Of a DNA stretch of 64,000 bases, positions 28,094-37,667 are shown piece by piece. The DNA is from Blastocatellia bacterium (lineage in GTDB: Bacteria > Acidobacteriota > Blastocatellia > HR10 > J050). The stretch covers positions 41,223 through 105,222 of the forward strand of contig JALSQX010000095.1 in assembly GCA_026985075.1 (NCBI GenBank), in the 5' to 3' direction. Position 1 is the first letter of the stretch. Every line of letters begins with the position of its first letter. The position numbers and the translations under genes are program-made. The notes beneath the pieces are model-generated. The model did no database searches, was not told the origin of the DNA, and worked only from the letters and a program-made list of their open reading frames with translations.

Positions 28094-30619
28094 ATGACGA
28101 TTTCTCTTCGTGCTCTGCGCCATCACCGCGCGACCTCGCCGGGTATCTGGAGGCGGGCCATACTGTGGGCCATCGGCCTGACAGTGGTCGCCGCCAGTCC
28201 GGCGCTGGCCGAATGGCGATCCATCGGAGACGTCGCGTCGGTTCGCCGGGAGACCAATCGGGTGATGCTCGATTGTCGAGCGGCACTGGTCGAAGTGCGC
28301 GTCCTGGCGGCCGACCTCATTCGCGTGCGGATGACCCCGGGGCGCGTCTGGGGACCCGATGAGAGCTGGGCGGTGATCAAGACTGATTGGCCCAGGGTGG
28401 CCCTGGACATCTCCGAGACGCCGGAATTCGTTCGATTGACGACATCGGAGCTCGTCGTCGAGATCGCTCGATCGCCATGCCGCCTCACTTTTCGCGATCG
28501 AGAGGGGCGGATCATCAATCGAGACGATCCCGGGAAGGGGATGGCCTGGGATGGACGGGCGGTGCGGGTGTGGAAAGTGCTGCCCGCCGATGAATACTAC
28601 TATGGCCTGGCCGAGAATGCCGGTCCTTTGGAGCTCGGGGGCCGGGCCATCGTCAACTGGAATACCGATGCCTACGGATATCGGTGGGGAACGGATCCGC
28701 TCTATCAGTCGATCCCCTTCCTTCTCGCTCTGCGTCGCGGGCGGAGCTATGGGATCTTCTTCGACAACACCTATCGTTCGGAGTTCGATCTGGGCAAGAG
28801 ATCTCGGGAGGTCTATTCCTTCGGCGCCGAGGACGGGGAACTGAACTATTACTTCTTCTACGGTCCTCATCCCAAGAAAGTCATCCAGCGATTCACCGAA
28901 CTGGTCGGGCGCATGCCGCTGCCGCCGCGGTGGGCGCTCGGCTACCAGCAATGTCGCTGGAGCTATGAGCCGGAGCGTCGGGTGCGGCAGGTCGTCACCA
29001 TGTTTCGTCGCCGGCGCATCCCATTGGATGTCATCTATCTGGACATCGATTACATGGATGGCTATCGGTGTTTCACCATTGATGAACAGAAGTTTCCCCA
29101 TTTCCGCGAGATGATCGCCGATTTCGCCCGGATGGGCGTCAAGGTGGTGACGATCATCGATCCGGGCATCAAGAAGGAGCCGGGATACTGGGTCTACGAT
29201 GAAGGAGTAGCCGGCCACCATTTCATCAGGATGCCCGATGGTTCGCTGTATACCGGACTGGTCTGGCCGGGCCTGTGCGTGTTTCCCGACTTCACGCGGT
29301 CGGCGACGCGCCGGTGGTGGGGAGGGCTCTATCGCCAGTTGGTGGCCGCTGGCGTCCGGGGATTCTGGAACGATATGAACGAGCCGGCCATCTTCGTTCC
29401 CACCGATCGGCGGGTGAATCGCACCATGGCCCTGGACGCCATTCATGACGACCGCGGGCACCAGACCAGCCATCGCAAGTCGCACAACGTCTACGGCATG
29501 CTCATGGCTCGAGCGACGTTTGAGGGCATCCGCCGACTGCGACCGAACGAGCGGCCGTTCGTCCTCTCGCGCGCCTCGTACGCCGGCGGTCAGCGCTATG
29601 CCGCCGCCTGGACGGGCGATAATACGAGCACCTGGGAGCATCTCCACCTGTGGATTCCCATGGTGTTGAATTTCGGCCTCTGTGGGCAACCGTTCGCCGG
29701 ACCAGACATCGGCGGATTCAGTCAGAGCCCGACGCCGGAATTATATACCCGATTCCTGGAAGCGGGCGTGTTCAGCCCTTTCTGTCGCACGCACACCCAG
29801 AAGGGAACTGCCGATCAAGAGCCGTGGTCGTACGGTCCCACCTATGAGGCCATCAATCGACGATATATCGAGTTGAGATACCGGTTGATGCCGACCATCT
29901 ACTCGCTGTTCGAGGAAGCCGCGCGCACCGGCATACCGGTGATGCGTCCCCTCTTCCTGGAGTATCCCGATGATCAGCGGACCTATCGCCTGGATAGCGA
30001 GTTTCTGTTCGGTCCCCACTTGCTCGTGGCGCCCATACTGGTGGAAGGAGCGACCGGCCGTCGGGTATACCTGCCTCCAGGCGTGTGGTTCAATTTCTGG
30101 ACCGGCGAGAAGCTGACCGGGCCGAGGGAGATCGATGTCGAAGCGCCCCTGGATGTGATTCCTCTGTTCGCCCGCGGGGGCGCGATCATTCCCATGCAGC
30201 AAGTGGTTCAATATGTCGACGAAGCGCCCATCGATCCCCTCATCATCAATATCTTCCCCTCCGGAGACTCCACCGCCGCGCTCTACGAGGATGATGGCCT
30301 CAGCTATCAATACCAGGACGGCACCTATGCGCGGACGCGCTTTCGCTGTCACCAGGCCCCGGACCGGATCACGTTCCACATCTCGCCGCCTGAAGGATCG
30401 TATCGACCGGCTGAGCGGTCGGTCCTCCTCCGATTCAACGGCATCGATCGCGCTCCTCGGGAGGTGAGGCGGGGTGAAGAGCGACTTCCGGCGATTGAGA
30501 CGCTGGGCCGACTCCGTCAGGCTGAGAGAGGATGGACCTACGATGGCTGGCAAAAAATCCTCTGGGTGACCTTTCCCGACGAGCGACGCGCCGAAGATAT
30601 CATCATCAACATGAGGTAA
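28094..30619 (+). CDS. GH31 alpha-glucosidase, secreted
   Basis: An 841-residue retaining alpha-glycosidase. Signal peptide ending ...VVAASPALA at about residue 40, N-terminal beta-sandwich, catalytic (beta/alpha)8 barrel and C-terminal beta domains. The nucleophile is Asp427 in WNDMNEPAIF, and the acid/base is Asp509 in WTGDNTSTWEHL. QCRWSYEPERRV and YLDIDYMDGYRCFT match the GH31 barrel entry. GGAGGTGATCG precedes the ATG. It would release glucose from maltose, isomaltose or starch fragments; finer specificity cannot be told. Co-directional with the TonB receptor and the TPR protein. Confidence 0.95.
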   Translation: MTISLRALRHHRATSPGIWRRAILWAIGLTVVAASPALAEWRSIGDVASVRRETNRVMLDCRAALVEVRVLAADLIRVRMTPGRVWGPDESWAVIKTDWPRVALDISETPEFVRLTTSELVVEIARSPCRLTFRDREGRIINRDDPGKGMAWDGRAVRVWKVLPADEYYYGLAENAGPLELGGRAIVNWNTDAYGYRWGTDPLYQSIPFLLALRRGRSYGIFFDNTYRSEFDLGKRSREVYSFGAEDGELNYYFFYGPHPKKVIQRFTELVGRMPLPPRWALGYQQCRWSYEPERRVRQVVTMFRRRRIPLDVIYLDIDYMDGYRCFTIDEQKFPHFREMIADFARMGVKVVTIIDPGIKKEPGYWVYDEGVAGHHFIRMPDGSLYTGLVWPGLCVFPDFTRSATRRWWGGLYRQLVAAGVRGFWNDMNEPAIFVPTDRRVNRTMALDAIHDDRGHQTSHRKSHNVYGMLMARATFEGIRRLRPNERPFVLSRASYAGGQRYAAAWTGDNTSTWEHLHLWIPMVLNFGLCGQPFAGPDIGGFSQSPTPELYTRFLEAGVFSPFCRTHTQKGTADQEPWSYGPTYEAINRRYIELRYRLMPTIYSLFEEAARTGIPVMRPLFLEYPDDQRTYRLDSEFLFGPHLLVAPILVEGATGRRVYLPPGVWFNFWTGEKLTGPREIDVEAPLDVIPLFARGGAIIPMQQVVQYVDEAPIDPLIINIFPSGDSTAALYEDDGLSYQYQDGTYARTRFRCHQAPDRITFHISPPEGSYRPAERSVLLRFNGIDRAPREVRRGEERLPAIETLGRLRQAERGWTYDGWQKILWVTFPDERRAEDIIINMR

Positions 30620-30740
30620 TCAGCACCGATTCGCCCATCCCACCGCACGCGCCGGTCTCAAGCGGCGCGATCGCCCTTCGGGAGGAGAATGTTGGCTCCC
30701 GTCCATGCCGCTCATCGATGAACGGGAGCCTCCTCCGGGC

Positions 30741-32945
30741 TCATTGAGGGAGTTCCGCGCCGCTGGGAACGATCCACAATTCCACTCGACGATTCAACTC
30801 TCGCTTACCGCTCGGATGAGGCCGTCGAGCGCCGAAGAAGCGAACGACGATGCGATCGGGATCGATGCCTTTCTCGCGCACCAGGTATCGCTTGACGTTT
30901 TCGGCGCGCCGGCGACTGAGGTTGGGAGGCTCGCTGGCATCCTGATGACCGTCGATGACCAGAATCGCCGTGGGATCCTGTTCCAGTCGCAAGGCCACGT
31001 CGTCGAGGATGGCCTTATGGACGTTATTGACTCGCGAGCTGCCTTGCCGGAAGATGAGATCCTTGGCCACGCGCTCCGGTTTGGGCTTTTCGATGGAGTG
31101 GACGGTGAGGATAGTGGACGCCTCATCAGTGCCGCCCCGTCCGTCATCCACGGTCAAGTGGATGGTCACCGTCACCGGAGGCGCTCCGGGTCCGGCGGTG
31201 ACGTTGGTCGTGTCCAGCGTCACTTCCTGGCCGGTTCCCTGAAGTCGTCCGGCGCTGGCCGTCCATCGATAGGTGAGGGGATCGCCATCGGGATCGCGCG
31301 CGATGGCCCAGATGCGCACGATCTCGCCATCGGTGATCTGACCTTCCACGTGCGGTGTGCCGACGACTTCATAATTGATGGACTCGATCACCGGTGGACG
31401 GTTGGGCGGCGGTGGTGGCGGTGGTGGACTCTTGACCCGGATGGTGCGCGTCGCCGTATCATAGCCTCCTCGACCATCATCCACCGTCACACTGACGGTT
31501 ACGTCAACTGGTGGCGCGCCCACGGTGGGATTGATGCCGGTCGTCTTCAAGGTCATGTGAGGGCCGGCCCCGGCCAGTTGACCGGCCGACGTCGTCCAGG
31601 TGTAGATGAGGATGTCGTTATCCGGGTCCATGGCCCGGGCGAACAGTTGAACCGGCTCTCCATCCACCACCTCCGTCTTATCGGCTTCCAGATTGACCGT
31701 GGGCGGGCGATTGGGTGGTGGCGGCGGAATCCGCGGCGGGCGCTTGCCGAAGCCGATGTGGAAGACGAATCCATTGGCATCGTCGGGCTCGATGATCACC
31801 CGTCGCACGTTCCGGGTGATGGGCTCGATGGTGAACATTTCTCGCCGATCGGCGTTGTTGAGGAACATCTGCCAGGCGCCGCCAATGTGAAATCGTCCAT
31901 CGAAGAGATAGAATCGTGCACCGAGGCGCAGATCCATCGGATTGACCGGATTGAGATTCGGCGTTCCGCCGGCGACATACACGGTGCTGTTCAATTCGGC
32001 GATATACACGACCTCATCCCAGGGAGCGATCTCCACCCCCGTGTCCAGATGTAATTCGTCACGGCGGTCGAGGATTTGAACGCCACTTCTCTTGACCGCC
32101 CCGGTGAACAGATAGCCAATATTCTGGTGGAACCGGAGACGGGACCCGTAAAGTTGCTCGCTGAAAATGAGGACGGGACCGGCATCCACGGCTCCCGCTC
32201 CACGACCGTCGGCCAGGGCATCGAAGTTGCGGGCCGAAGGAATCTTGAATAAGGCCGCGACGCCCACCGAGAAGGGATCTTCGGGATCGGTCACGCTCAA
32301 CTTGAAACCCAGCGTGAGATCGCCCAGACCGTTGGATGACATGCGGGGACCCGAAGCATCGGCGAAGGGGAAGAAAGGAAATTCATTGTAATATCCCGCC
32401 GTATCGAACGGCACGAAGAAGACGCCATTGATGGGACCGGCCAGCGCGCCAACCGGCGGCAGGATGCTCCCGGTGCGATTTCCCGTGCGGGGGAAAAAGG
32501 CTGTGCTCCCGCTCCCGGCGCCGGGTTGTGGCGGCCCGAAAGCGACGAACGGATCAGCGCTCGGCCCGCCCTCCAGAATGCGCCGTTGATTGAACACCGA
32601 GCCACTCAACAAGAAAGGTTGCCGGGTGGTCACCTGCTGGAAGAAATTGATGTTGAGGAAGACCTCCAGACGATCGGTCAATCCATAAGCCACGTTGACG
32701 GGAATGCGATTGATGTCCAGATCGCCGGGATCTCGATCGTAATTATGCCAGAAGAAACCGATGTTGTACTGGCCTCTGAGGAGCGTCCGCGTGCTGAAGG
32801 TTTGGAAGAGACCGGTGCTCGTGCCCCCGGTGACCGTGGGAGCCGTTTGATATGAAGGGTCGACGCCTCGTTCCTGCGCCCTGACTGTCCCAGATGAGGG
32901 AAAAATAGCCAGCATCAGCCAGATGAAGATGATCTGTCGTTTCAT
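30741..32945 (-). CDS. OmpA-family outer-membrane protein with beta-barrel and two Ig-like domains
   Basis: A 734-residue envelope protein. Signal peptide (IFIWLMLAIFPSSGTVRA), a large N-terminal barrel-like region (about 30-420, ending ...FVFHIGFGKRPPR), two consecutive Ig/PKD-like domains joined by Pro-rich hinges (PPPPPNRPP, twice), and a C-terminal OmpA peptidoglycan-binding domain (about 610-720, VIDGHQDASEPPNLSRRRAE with NVKRYL and ELNRRVELWI). The Ig domains are similar to each other (DDGRGGYDTATRTI, DDGRGGTDEASTIL), a recent duplication. AGGAGG precedes the ATG. It probably links outer membrane and cell wall; pore function is possible. Confidence 0.9.
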   Translation of the reverse strand: MKRQIIFIWLMLAIFPSSGTVRAQERGVDPSYQTAPTVTGGTSTGLFQTFSTRTLLRGQYNIGFFWHNYDRDPGDLDINRIPVNVAYGLTDRLEVFLNINFFQQVTTRQPFLLSGSVFNQRRILEGGPSADPFVAFGPPQPGAGSGSTAFFPRTGNRTGSILPPVGALAGPINGVFFVPFDTAGYYNEFPFFPFADASGPRMSSNGLGDLTLGFKLSVTDPEDPFSVGVAALFKIPSARNFDALADGRGAGAVDAGPVLIFSEQLYGSRLRFHQNIGYLFTGAVKRSGVQILDRRDELHLDTGVEIAPWDEVVYIAELNSTVYVAGGTPNLNPVNPMDLRLGARFYLFDGRFHIGGAWQMFLNNADRREMFTIEPITRNVRRVIIEPDDANGFVFHIGFGKRPPRIPPPPPNRPPTVNLEADKTEVVDGEPVQLFARAMDPDNDILIYTWTTSAGQLAGAGPHMTLKTTGINPTVGAPPVDVTVSVTVDDGRGGYDTATRTIRVKSPPPPPPPPNRPPVIESINYEVVGTPHVEGQITDGEIVRIWAIARDPDGDPLTYRWTASAGRLQGTGQEVTLDTTNVTAGPGAPPVTVTIHLTVDDGRGGTDEASTILTVHSIEKPKPERVAKDLIFRQGSSRVNNVHKAILDDVALRLEQDPTAILVIDGHQDASEPPNLSRRRAENVKRYLVREKGIDPDRIVVRFFGARRPHPSGKRELNRRVELWIVPSGAELPQ

Positions 32946-33026
32946 GCCACGCCTCCTGATTCCAAGCCCTTCCGATTGTGAATACCACCACGCTGTCTCG
33001 CGCCCATTGGTTCACCGGCGCATCCT

Positions 33027-33842
33027 CTATGATCGAGGGGGACGATAAAACTGCAATGGCTTCACCGAGTCGATGAGGCCCACCCGGTGAGCCAGTTCGT
33101 AAAAGCGTTGCAAGCCTCGCAAACACTCGGCATCCAGATCGTAATGAATACATTGGGTCAAATAGGTTTCCACATATGATGGCGGCAGGCGCAATCGATT
33201 GGCTGATTCGTCGACGATCTGCCGGAGACTGGACGTGGCTTCCTGGCGCACGGCGAGAAAATCCACCGCCGTCAGACGATCGACGGCCTCCCGGCGGACG
33301 GCCCAGAAGGCGAACACGAAAGGAAGCCCGGTCAATTCCAGCCAGCGTTCGCCCCAATCCGTGATCCGAAGCGTACGATTGTGATAATTGGCCAGGAGCG
33401 CCGGATCGCCGATGAGGAGAGCCGCGTCGGCCGCCCGCAGCATCTGGGTGAGGTCGGGAGCGAACGTTCGATATTCGACCTCCCGGCCGAGGAAATGACG
33501 AAAGAATATGCGCGTCAACGCCGCCGCCGTGCGCGACGAAAGATCCAGGGCCACCGACGTGATGTCCTCGAGCGGCTTCTCCGATAGGAGGATGACGCTC
33601 CACACCGGGCCTCGCACGGCTACGGCGATGTCGGGAACGATCAGCGCCTCATCCATGCGGTGATATTCGATGGACGGGATCAGCGCCAGATCAACTTCCC
33701 CCCGTCGCAACAGGTCGGCACAGCGAGCCGGCGCCAGATGACCGATGAACTCGCAACGTTCGGCGTTGGAACCCCAGAGAAAACTCCAACAGAGCGGGAG
33801 GGAATTCAGATAGGTCGACGCTGCAATCCGCGGTTTGTTCAT
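33027..33842 (-). CDS. mqnA: Chorismate dehydratase MqnA (futalosine menaquinone pathway)
   Basis: A 271-residue periplasmic-binding-protein-fold enzyme that converts chorismate to 3-enolpyruvylbenzoate, the first step of the futalosine route to menaquinone. The N-terminal RIAASTYLNSLPLCWSF and VDLALIPSIEYHRM are typical of MqnA, as are LDLSSRTAAAL and GDPALL. No signal peptide, so it is cytoplasmic. It lies 68 bp downstream of the small DUF6504 gene on the same strand and may be the last gene of the ribA-led run. No other mqn gene is in the window. Confidence 0.92.
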   Translation of the reverse strand: MNKPRIAASTYLNSLPLCWSFLWGSNAERCEFIGHLAPARCADLLRRGEVDLALIPSIEYHRMDEALIVPDIAVAVRGPVWSVILLSEKPLEDITSVALDLSSRTAAALTRIFFRHFLGREVEYRTFAPDLTQMLRAADAALLIGDPALLANYHNRTLRITDWGERWLELTGLPFVFAFWAVRREAVDRLTAVDFLAVRQEATSSLRQIVDESANRLRLPPSYVETYLTQCIHYDLDAECLRGLQRFYELAHRVGLIDSVKPLQFYRPPRS

Positions 33843-33910
33843 CCTTCACGCATTCCAGACCGATTCACTGCGAGGCTCTATACTATCCAAAACGTCAGAC
33901 GCGAATCAAG

Positions 33911-34153
33911 TCAAACCTGAGTTTCTACGAACCAGCTTTCGCTCTCTATATCGTATCGTAGCGTGAAGACCTTCCCATCCTCAGTCATCACCCGGAAGAG
34001 ACGGAATTCTCTCCCCTCCACCGTCTGTTCCCATGTCCGGGCGAACACACGAGTCACCCGATACCAGGTGGAGCCCAGGCGGAACGCCCGCGGCGATTCC
34101 TCGGCGCAATAGCCGGCATAGGCGCGAACAATGATGGGCTGCCACTCTGTCAT
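33911..34153 (-). CDS. Small DUF6504-like protein
   Basis: An 80-residue basic/acidic mixed protein, MTEWQPIIVRAYAGYCAEES at the start and a beta-rich core (FRLGSTWYRVTRVFARTW ... FRVMTEDGKVFTLRYD). The pattern of a short WYRV/W/DGKVF/L fold resembles DUF6504, often seen near DNA-repair or cell-division genes; assignment is by eye. ATG 34153 leaves 7 bp to the DUF167 stop; a longer start at 34174 overlaps it. Function unknown. Confidence 0.7.
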   Translation of the reverse strand: MTEWQPIIVRAYAGYCAEESPRAFRLGSTWYRVTRVFARTWEQTVEGREFRLFRVMTEDGKVFTLRYDIESESWFVETQV

Positions 34154-34160
34154 GATGTCT

Positions 34161-34475
34161 TCACTGGCCGCCATCCCTCAGAGGAAGGCGCGGTTGTAAT
34201 CGTTCGATGAGTTGTTGACCATTCAATCCGGCGACGCGAATGCGCTTCCGACGCGATCTCTGGCCGGCCGCGATGACGACGTCGGCCCGGCGGACGCCCA
34301 GTAATGCGGCCAGGAACCGGATGAGTGCCTCGTTGGCCCGACCCTCGACCGGCGGAGCGGCCAGTTTGATCTTCACCGCGCCATTCCAGAGGCCAACCAG
34401 TTCGGTTCGGGCGGCGCGAGGCTGGACGACGACGTCGAAGGCGACGGCATCGGACTGTTCCTGATAGGCGATCAT
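34161..34475 (-). CDS. YggU/DUF167 family protein
   Basis: A 104-residue member of the UPF0235/DUF167 family: VVVQPRAARTELVGLWNGAVK and the family core LAAPPVEGRANEALIRFLAA are clear. The family has no firmly established function. It lies 7 bp after yggT and before the DUF6504 gene; the yggS-yggT-yggU order is conserved in many bacteria. Confidence 0.9.
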   Translation of the reverse strand: MIAYQEQSDAVAFDVVVQPRAARTELVGLWNGAVKIKLAAPPVEGRANEALIRFLAALLGVRRADVVIAAGQRSRRKRIRVAGLNGQQLIERLQPRLPLRDGGQ

Positions 34476-34482
34476 CGTTGGT

Positions 34483-35079
34483 TCATGAAAGGAAGATCAC
34501 CCGCACGGCACTGGACACCAGAGATAGGACGAGGATGGCGATGAGAGGCGAAATATCAATCGTTCCCAGAACAGGGGGAATCATGCGCCGAAAGGGACCG
34601 AGCACCGGTTCGCTCACTCGTCGGACCATCCGGGTGAGCCAGTTGCCGTAAAATCCCACCCAGGAGAAGATGACCTCCAGGATGATGCAGGTGATGAGCA
34701 AGGAAATCAATACCAGGGCGGTTGCCCCCAACGCATATCGAACGGCGGTCAGGGGATGGCCTCGGGCGAACGCCCACATGGCCTCCAACAGATACCCCGT
34801 CGCGACTCGAACTTGCCCGAGGAGCCCCAGGAGAAAGTAGGCGACGATGAGAACGAGAATGATGACGAGCAGCGGCGCGATGTCATGTCGCGTGGTCATG
34901 GCGAACGGCGTGTGCCGAAGAGGGTGCACCAGCGGCTCGGTGAGACGATGGACCTGATAAGCGAACCAACTGAACGGGTTCACTCTGAGCCAACTGATGG
35001 CAAACCGTAATACCATCAACGCGATGATCGCACCAACGGCGAACTTGATCAACGTCTCCAGCGCGTCGAAGATGCTCAT
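34483..35079 (-). CDS. YggT-family membrane protein, two tandem domains
   Basis: A 198-residue inner-membrane protein with two YGGT repeats: the first ends HRLTEPLVHPLRHTPF, the second ends RRVSEPVLGPFRRMIPP, each between hydrophobic helices (about four in all). YggT/YlmG proteins are linked to cell division, nucleoid placement and osmotic tolerance. The ATG at 35079 is preceded by GAGGGTGG, which overlaps the end of the PLPBP gene; a GTG at 35091 is also in frame. It is translationally coupled to its neighbours. Confidence 0.92.
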   Translation of the reverse strand: MSIFDALETLIKFAVGAIIALMVLRFAISWLRVNPFSWFAYQVHRLTEPLVHPLRHTPFAMTTRHDIAPLLVIILVLIVAYFLLGLLGQVRVATGYLLEAMWAFARGHPLTAVRYALGATALVLISLLITCIILEVIFSWVGFYGNWLTRMVRRVSEPVLGPFRRMIPPVLGTIDISPLIAILVLSLVSSAVRVIFLS

Positions 35080-35087
35080 ATCCACCC

Positions 35088-35801
35088 TCACGGTTGAGGG
35101 CGCGGTCCCCAGATCGCCGTGCCCAGTCGGATGAGCGTCGCTCCCTCTTCGATGGCCACTTCGAAATCGTGGCTCATGCCCATGGAGAGGCCGCGGATCT
35201 CGCCGGGCAGGATGCGACGTCGGTTCAACTCATCGAGCAGTTCTCGCAACTGCCTGAAGTAGGGTCGCGCCGCCTCCGGATCGTCCGTATATGGAGGAAT
35301 GGTCATCAACCCGTCCACCCGAAGATGGGCGCATCCGGCCAACATCTCAGCCAACGGAAACAGGTCGTCGGGACGAACGCCGAATTTGGTCGCTTCCTCG
35401 GCCACGTTCACTTCGATATACACGGGGAGCGCGCGCCCGAGTTCCCCGGCCACGCGCTCCAGCGCCTGCGCCAGGCGGATGCTATCCACCGATTGGATGA
35501 CGTCGAACAGGCGCAGCGCGCGGCGGACCTTGTTCTTCTGGAGGTGGCCGATCATATGCCAGGTCGCCCGTTCTCTGAGCGCGGGGATGCTGGCCAGTTT
35601 CGCCTCTGCTTCCTGGACGCGATTCTCGCCGATGTGGTGCAGGCCGCATTCGATGGCCAGGAGGATGCGCTCCGGATCGACCTGTTTTGACGCTCCCAGG
35701 AGTGTGATCTCGGTAGGACGGCGCCCGACCCGTTGGGCGGCGCGAGCGATACGCTCGTGGATCTGCTCCAGGCGATCGCGGAGTTCATCCGGAGTGACCA
35801 T
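35088..35801 (-). CDS. yggS: YggS/PLPBP pyridoxal-phosphate homeostasis protein
   Basis: A 237-residue single-domain PLP-binding protein of the YggS/PROSC family. The PLP lysine lies in LLGASKQVDPERI, and HHIGENRVQEAEAK, WHMIGHLQKNKV and SMGMSHDFEVAIEEGATLIRLG are family landmarks. It buffers PLP and affects amino-acid metabolism. The start at ATG 35801 leaves 10 bp to the ribA stop; the frame extends into ribA upstream and that part is rejected. Part of the ribA-yggS-yggT-yggU run. Confidence 0.95.
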   Translation of the reverse strand: MVTPDELRDRLEQIHERIARAAQRVGRRPTEITLLGASKQVDPERILLAIECGLHHIGENRVQEAEAKLASIPALRERATWHMIGHLQKNKVRRALRLFDVIQSVDSIRLAQALERVAGELGRALPVYIEVNVAEEATKFGVRPDDLFPLAEMLAGCAHLRVDGLMTIPPYTDDPEAARPYFRQLRELLDELNRRRILPGEIRGLSMGMSHDFEVAIEEGATLIRLGTAIWGPRPQP

Positions 35802-35811
35802 TGATCGCTGG

Positions 35812-36477
35812 TTAGACGCTGGACAAGAGATGGCCCAGCTTCTCCTTCTTGGTCTTGAGATAATCCGCCATCTCGCCGGCCGGCGGAATTTCCAGCGGAA
35901 TGCGCTCAACAACCTCCAGGCCAGCGCGCTCCAGCGCGGCCAGCTTTTCTGGATTATTGGACAACAACCGAATGCGGGTCAGACCGAGCTGACGGAGGAT
36001 CTCGGCGCACTCGTCATAGGAGCGTGCGTCGGCGGCGAATCCCAGCCGGAGATTGGCTTCCACCGTGTCCAGTCCTTCATCCTGAAGGGCGTAGGCGCGA
36101 ATCTTGTTGAGAATGCCGATGCCTCGGCCCTCCTGCTGTTGATAGATGATCACGCCTCGCCCGGCCGCCTCGATCATTTCCATCGCTCGTCGGAGCTGAC
36201 GACCACAATCGCATTTGACCGAGTAGAACACGTCGCCCGTGAGGCACTGGGAGTGGATTCTCACCAGGCAGGGCGATGTTCCTTGGAGTTCTCCTTTGAC
36301 GAGGACGACGTATTCCTCTCCACTTCTCAGACCGCGAAACCCCATCACGCGGAAGAGACCGATCTCCGTCGGGAGACGGGCCTCGGCGATCTTCCTCACC
36401 TCACGTCGACGATGGTGACCATTACCATCAGCACCATTGAACACCATCAGCTTGTTCCGCTCGTCGCTCTTTCTCAT
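35812..36477 (-). CDS. ribA: GTP cyclohydrolase II
   Basis: Opens the GTP imidazole ring in the first step of riboflavin synthesis. The 221-residue protein is RibA only, without a fused RibB domain. Zinc ligands Cys78, Cys89 and Cys91 (SQCLTGD and KCDCG) have the same spacing as Escherichia coli Cys54/65/67. [15 protein letters not shown] and [12 protein letters not shown] are strongly conserved. An N-terminal extension of about 25 residues precedes the domain. GGAGGAG lies about 10 nt before the ATG. First gene of a five- or six-gene minus-strand run. Confidence 0.96.
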   Translation of the reverse strand: MRKSDERNKLMVFNGADGNGHHRRREVRKIAEARLPTEIGLFRVMGFRGLRSGEEYVVLVKGELQGTSPCLVRIHSQCLTGDVFYSVKCDCGRQLRRAMEMIEAAGRGVIIYQQQEGRGIGILNKIRAYALQDEGLDTVEANLRLGFAADARSYDECAEILRQLGLTRIRLLSNNPEKLAALERAGLEVVERIPLEIPPAGEMADYLKTKKEKLGHLLSSV

Positions 36478-36617
36478 CGTCTCGGTTCTCCTCCATTGTC
36501 CTCCACCCGTCCGTCCCGCAACGAAACGCTAATTATGCCATGGATATGAACCATTTCGCAAATATCCGTATGCGGCCATCTCTGAGGAAGAACTCCATCC
36601 GTGCCCTCGCGCTCACC

Positions 36618-37652
36618 TCATGGTCGGAGCTCCTCCAAGGTCGACCGGATGACGGGAAACCGATCCACGGCTCGCGCGGCCGTCAACGCCGTCTGCAGGG
36701 CTCGTGGGATATATCGATCATAAACCGGGTTGCCGACCACCGCTGATTGATAGGCATACGTACCGACCGCTTTGAGCAATCGCTGAATGAGCATGAGGTG
36801 ATATTCCGCCTCGAACTGCGAGAGCCATGCCGGATCGGTTGACTCTGGCTCCCATTCTCGCCGACGAGCGATGAAATAGTCGAGCATCTCGCGGCGGAAG
36901 TTCTCATCCAGCGCGACATAGGGATCGCCGAGCAGCGAGGCCACATCGTAACTCATGGGACCCATGCGGGCATCTTGATGGTCAATGATGTATAACCGCC
37001 CCTCACGAAGCATGAGGTTGCGCGAGTGATAATCCCGGTGACAGAGGACGCGTGGCCGAGCGGCCAACGCTCGGGCCAGTGCGGTGAATTCGTCGAACAG
37101 TTTCGTCTTCATTCTCCCGTCCAGTGGCCGGGCGCGAAGGCGCTCGAAGAAGTTCTCGTAGAAGAAGGAGAGTTCCCAGAGGAGCTTTTCTTCGTCGAAC
37201 GCCAACCGAGCCGCTCGGCACCCCAGCCGCTCGGCCAGCGGCGTCGCCGCCTGGATGCGAAGAATGAGATCGATGGCCTGGCCATAGACGCGACGTCGCT
37301 CTTCGGGCGTTGCCCTCGGAACCCAATCCTGGAGCCGCTGGTCGCCCAGATCCTCAACGAGCATGAAGCCCCGTTTTTGCTCGATGTCGATGATGCGCGG
37401 CACAGGGAGGCCCGCTCGTTCCAAGAGCCGCGTCACTTCACAGGTTGGATGCGTGGTCGGATCGATGGGATCGGGATAATGGGCCAGGACGACGCGCCGG
37501 CCGTCGGGCAACGTCACTCGAAAATACTGTCGCGTCGATGCGTCGCCAACGAGCTTTCGCACCCGGACGCGCTCGACCGGTTGATGGAACGCGCGCCCGA
37601 CGTACTCCTTGATGTTGGCTTCCAGAAATGCATCCAGCGTATCAATGGACAT
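36618..37652 (-). CDS. AmgK-like sugar kinase (APH fold)
   Basis: A 344-residue aminoglycoside-phosphotransferase-fold kinase. Catalytic loop CHRDYHSRNLM (Asp207) and metal-binding IIDHQDA (Asp224 or Asp227) are intact, as is the nucleotide loop GDASTRQYFRV. This matches AmgK, which phosphorylates MurNAc and GlcNAc at C-1 in the cell-wall salvage bypass. The next gene upstream, 15 bp away, is a MurU-like nucleotidyltransferase, and the pair supports the assignment. Some related proteins with the same fold have other roles, so activity is inferred. No strong ribosome site; coupling to the preceding gene is likely. Confidence 0.85.
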   Translation of the reverse strand: MSIDTLDAFLEANIKEYVGRAFHQPVERVRVRKLVGDASTRQYFRVTLPDGRRVVLAHYPDPIDPTTHPTCEVTRLLERAGLPVPRIIDIEQKRGFMLVEDLGDQRLQDWVPRATPEERRRVYGQAIDLILRIQAATPLAERLGCRAARLAFDEEKLLWELSFFYENFFERLRARPLDGRMKTKLFDEFTALARALAARPRVLCHRDYHSRNLMLREGRLYIIDHQDARMGPMSYDVASLLGDPYVALDENFRREMLDYFIARRREWEPESTDPAWLSQFEAEYHLMLIQRLLKAVGTYAYQSAVVGNPVYDRYIPRALQTALTAARAVDRFPVIRSTLEELRP

Positions 37653-37667
37653 GGTTCACGAGGAGCA

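Noticed and set aside
30705..32054. 449-residue + strand open frame over the OmpA gene
   Set aside because: Antisense shadow; the minus frame carries clear OmpA and Ig-like domains and a signal peptide.
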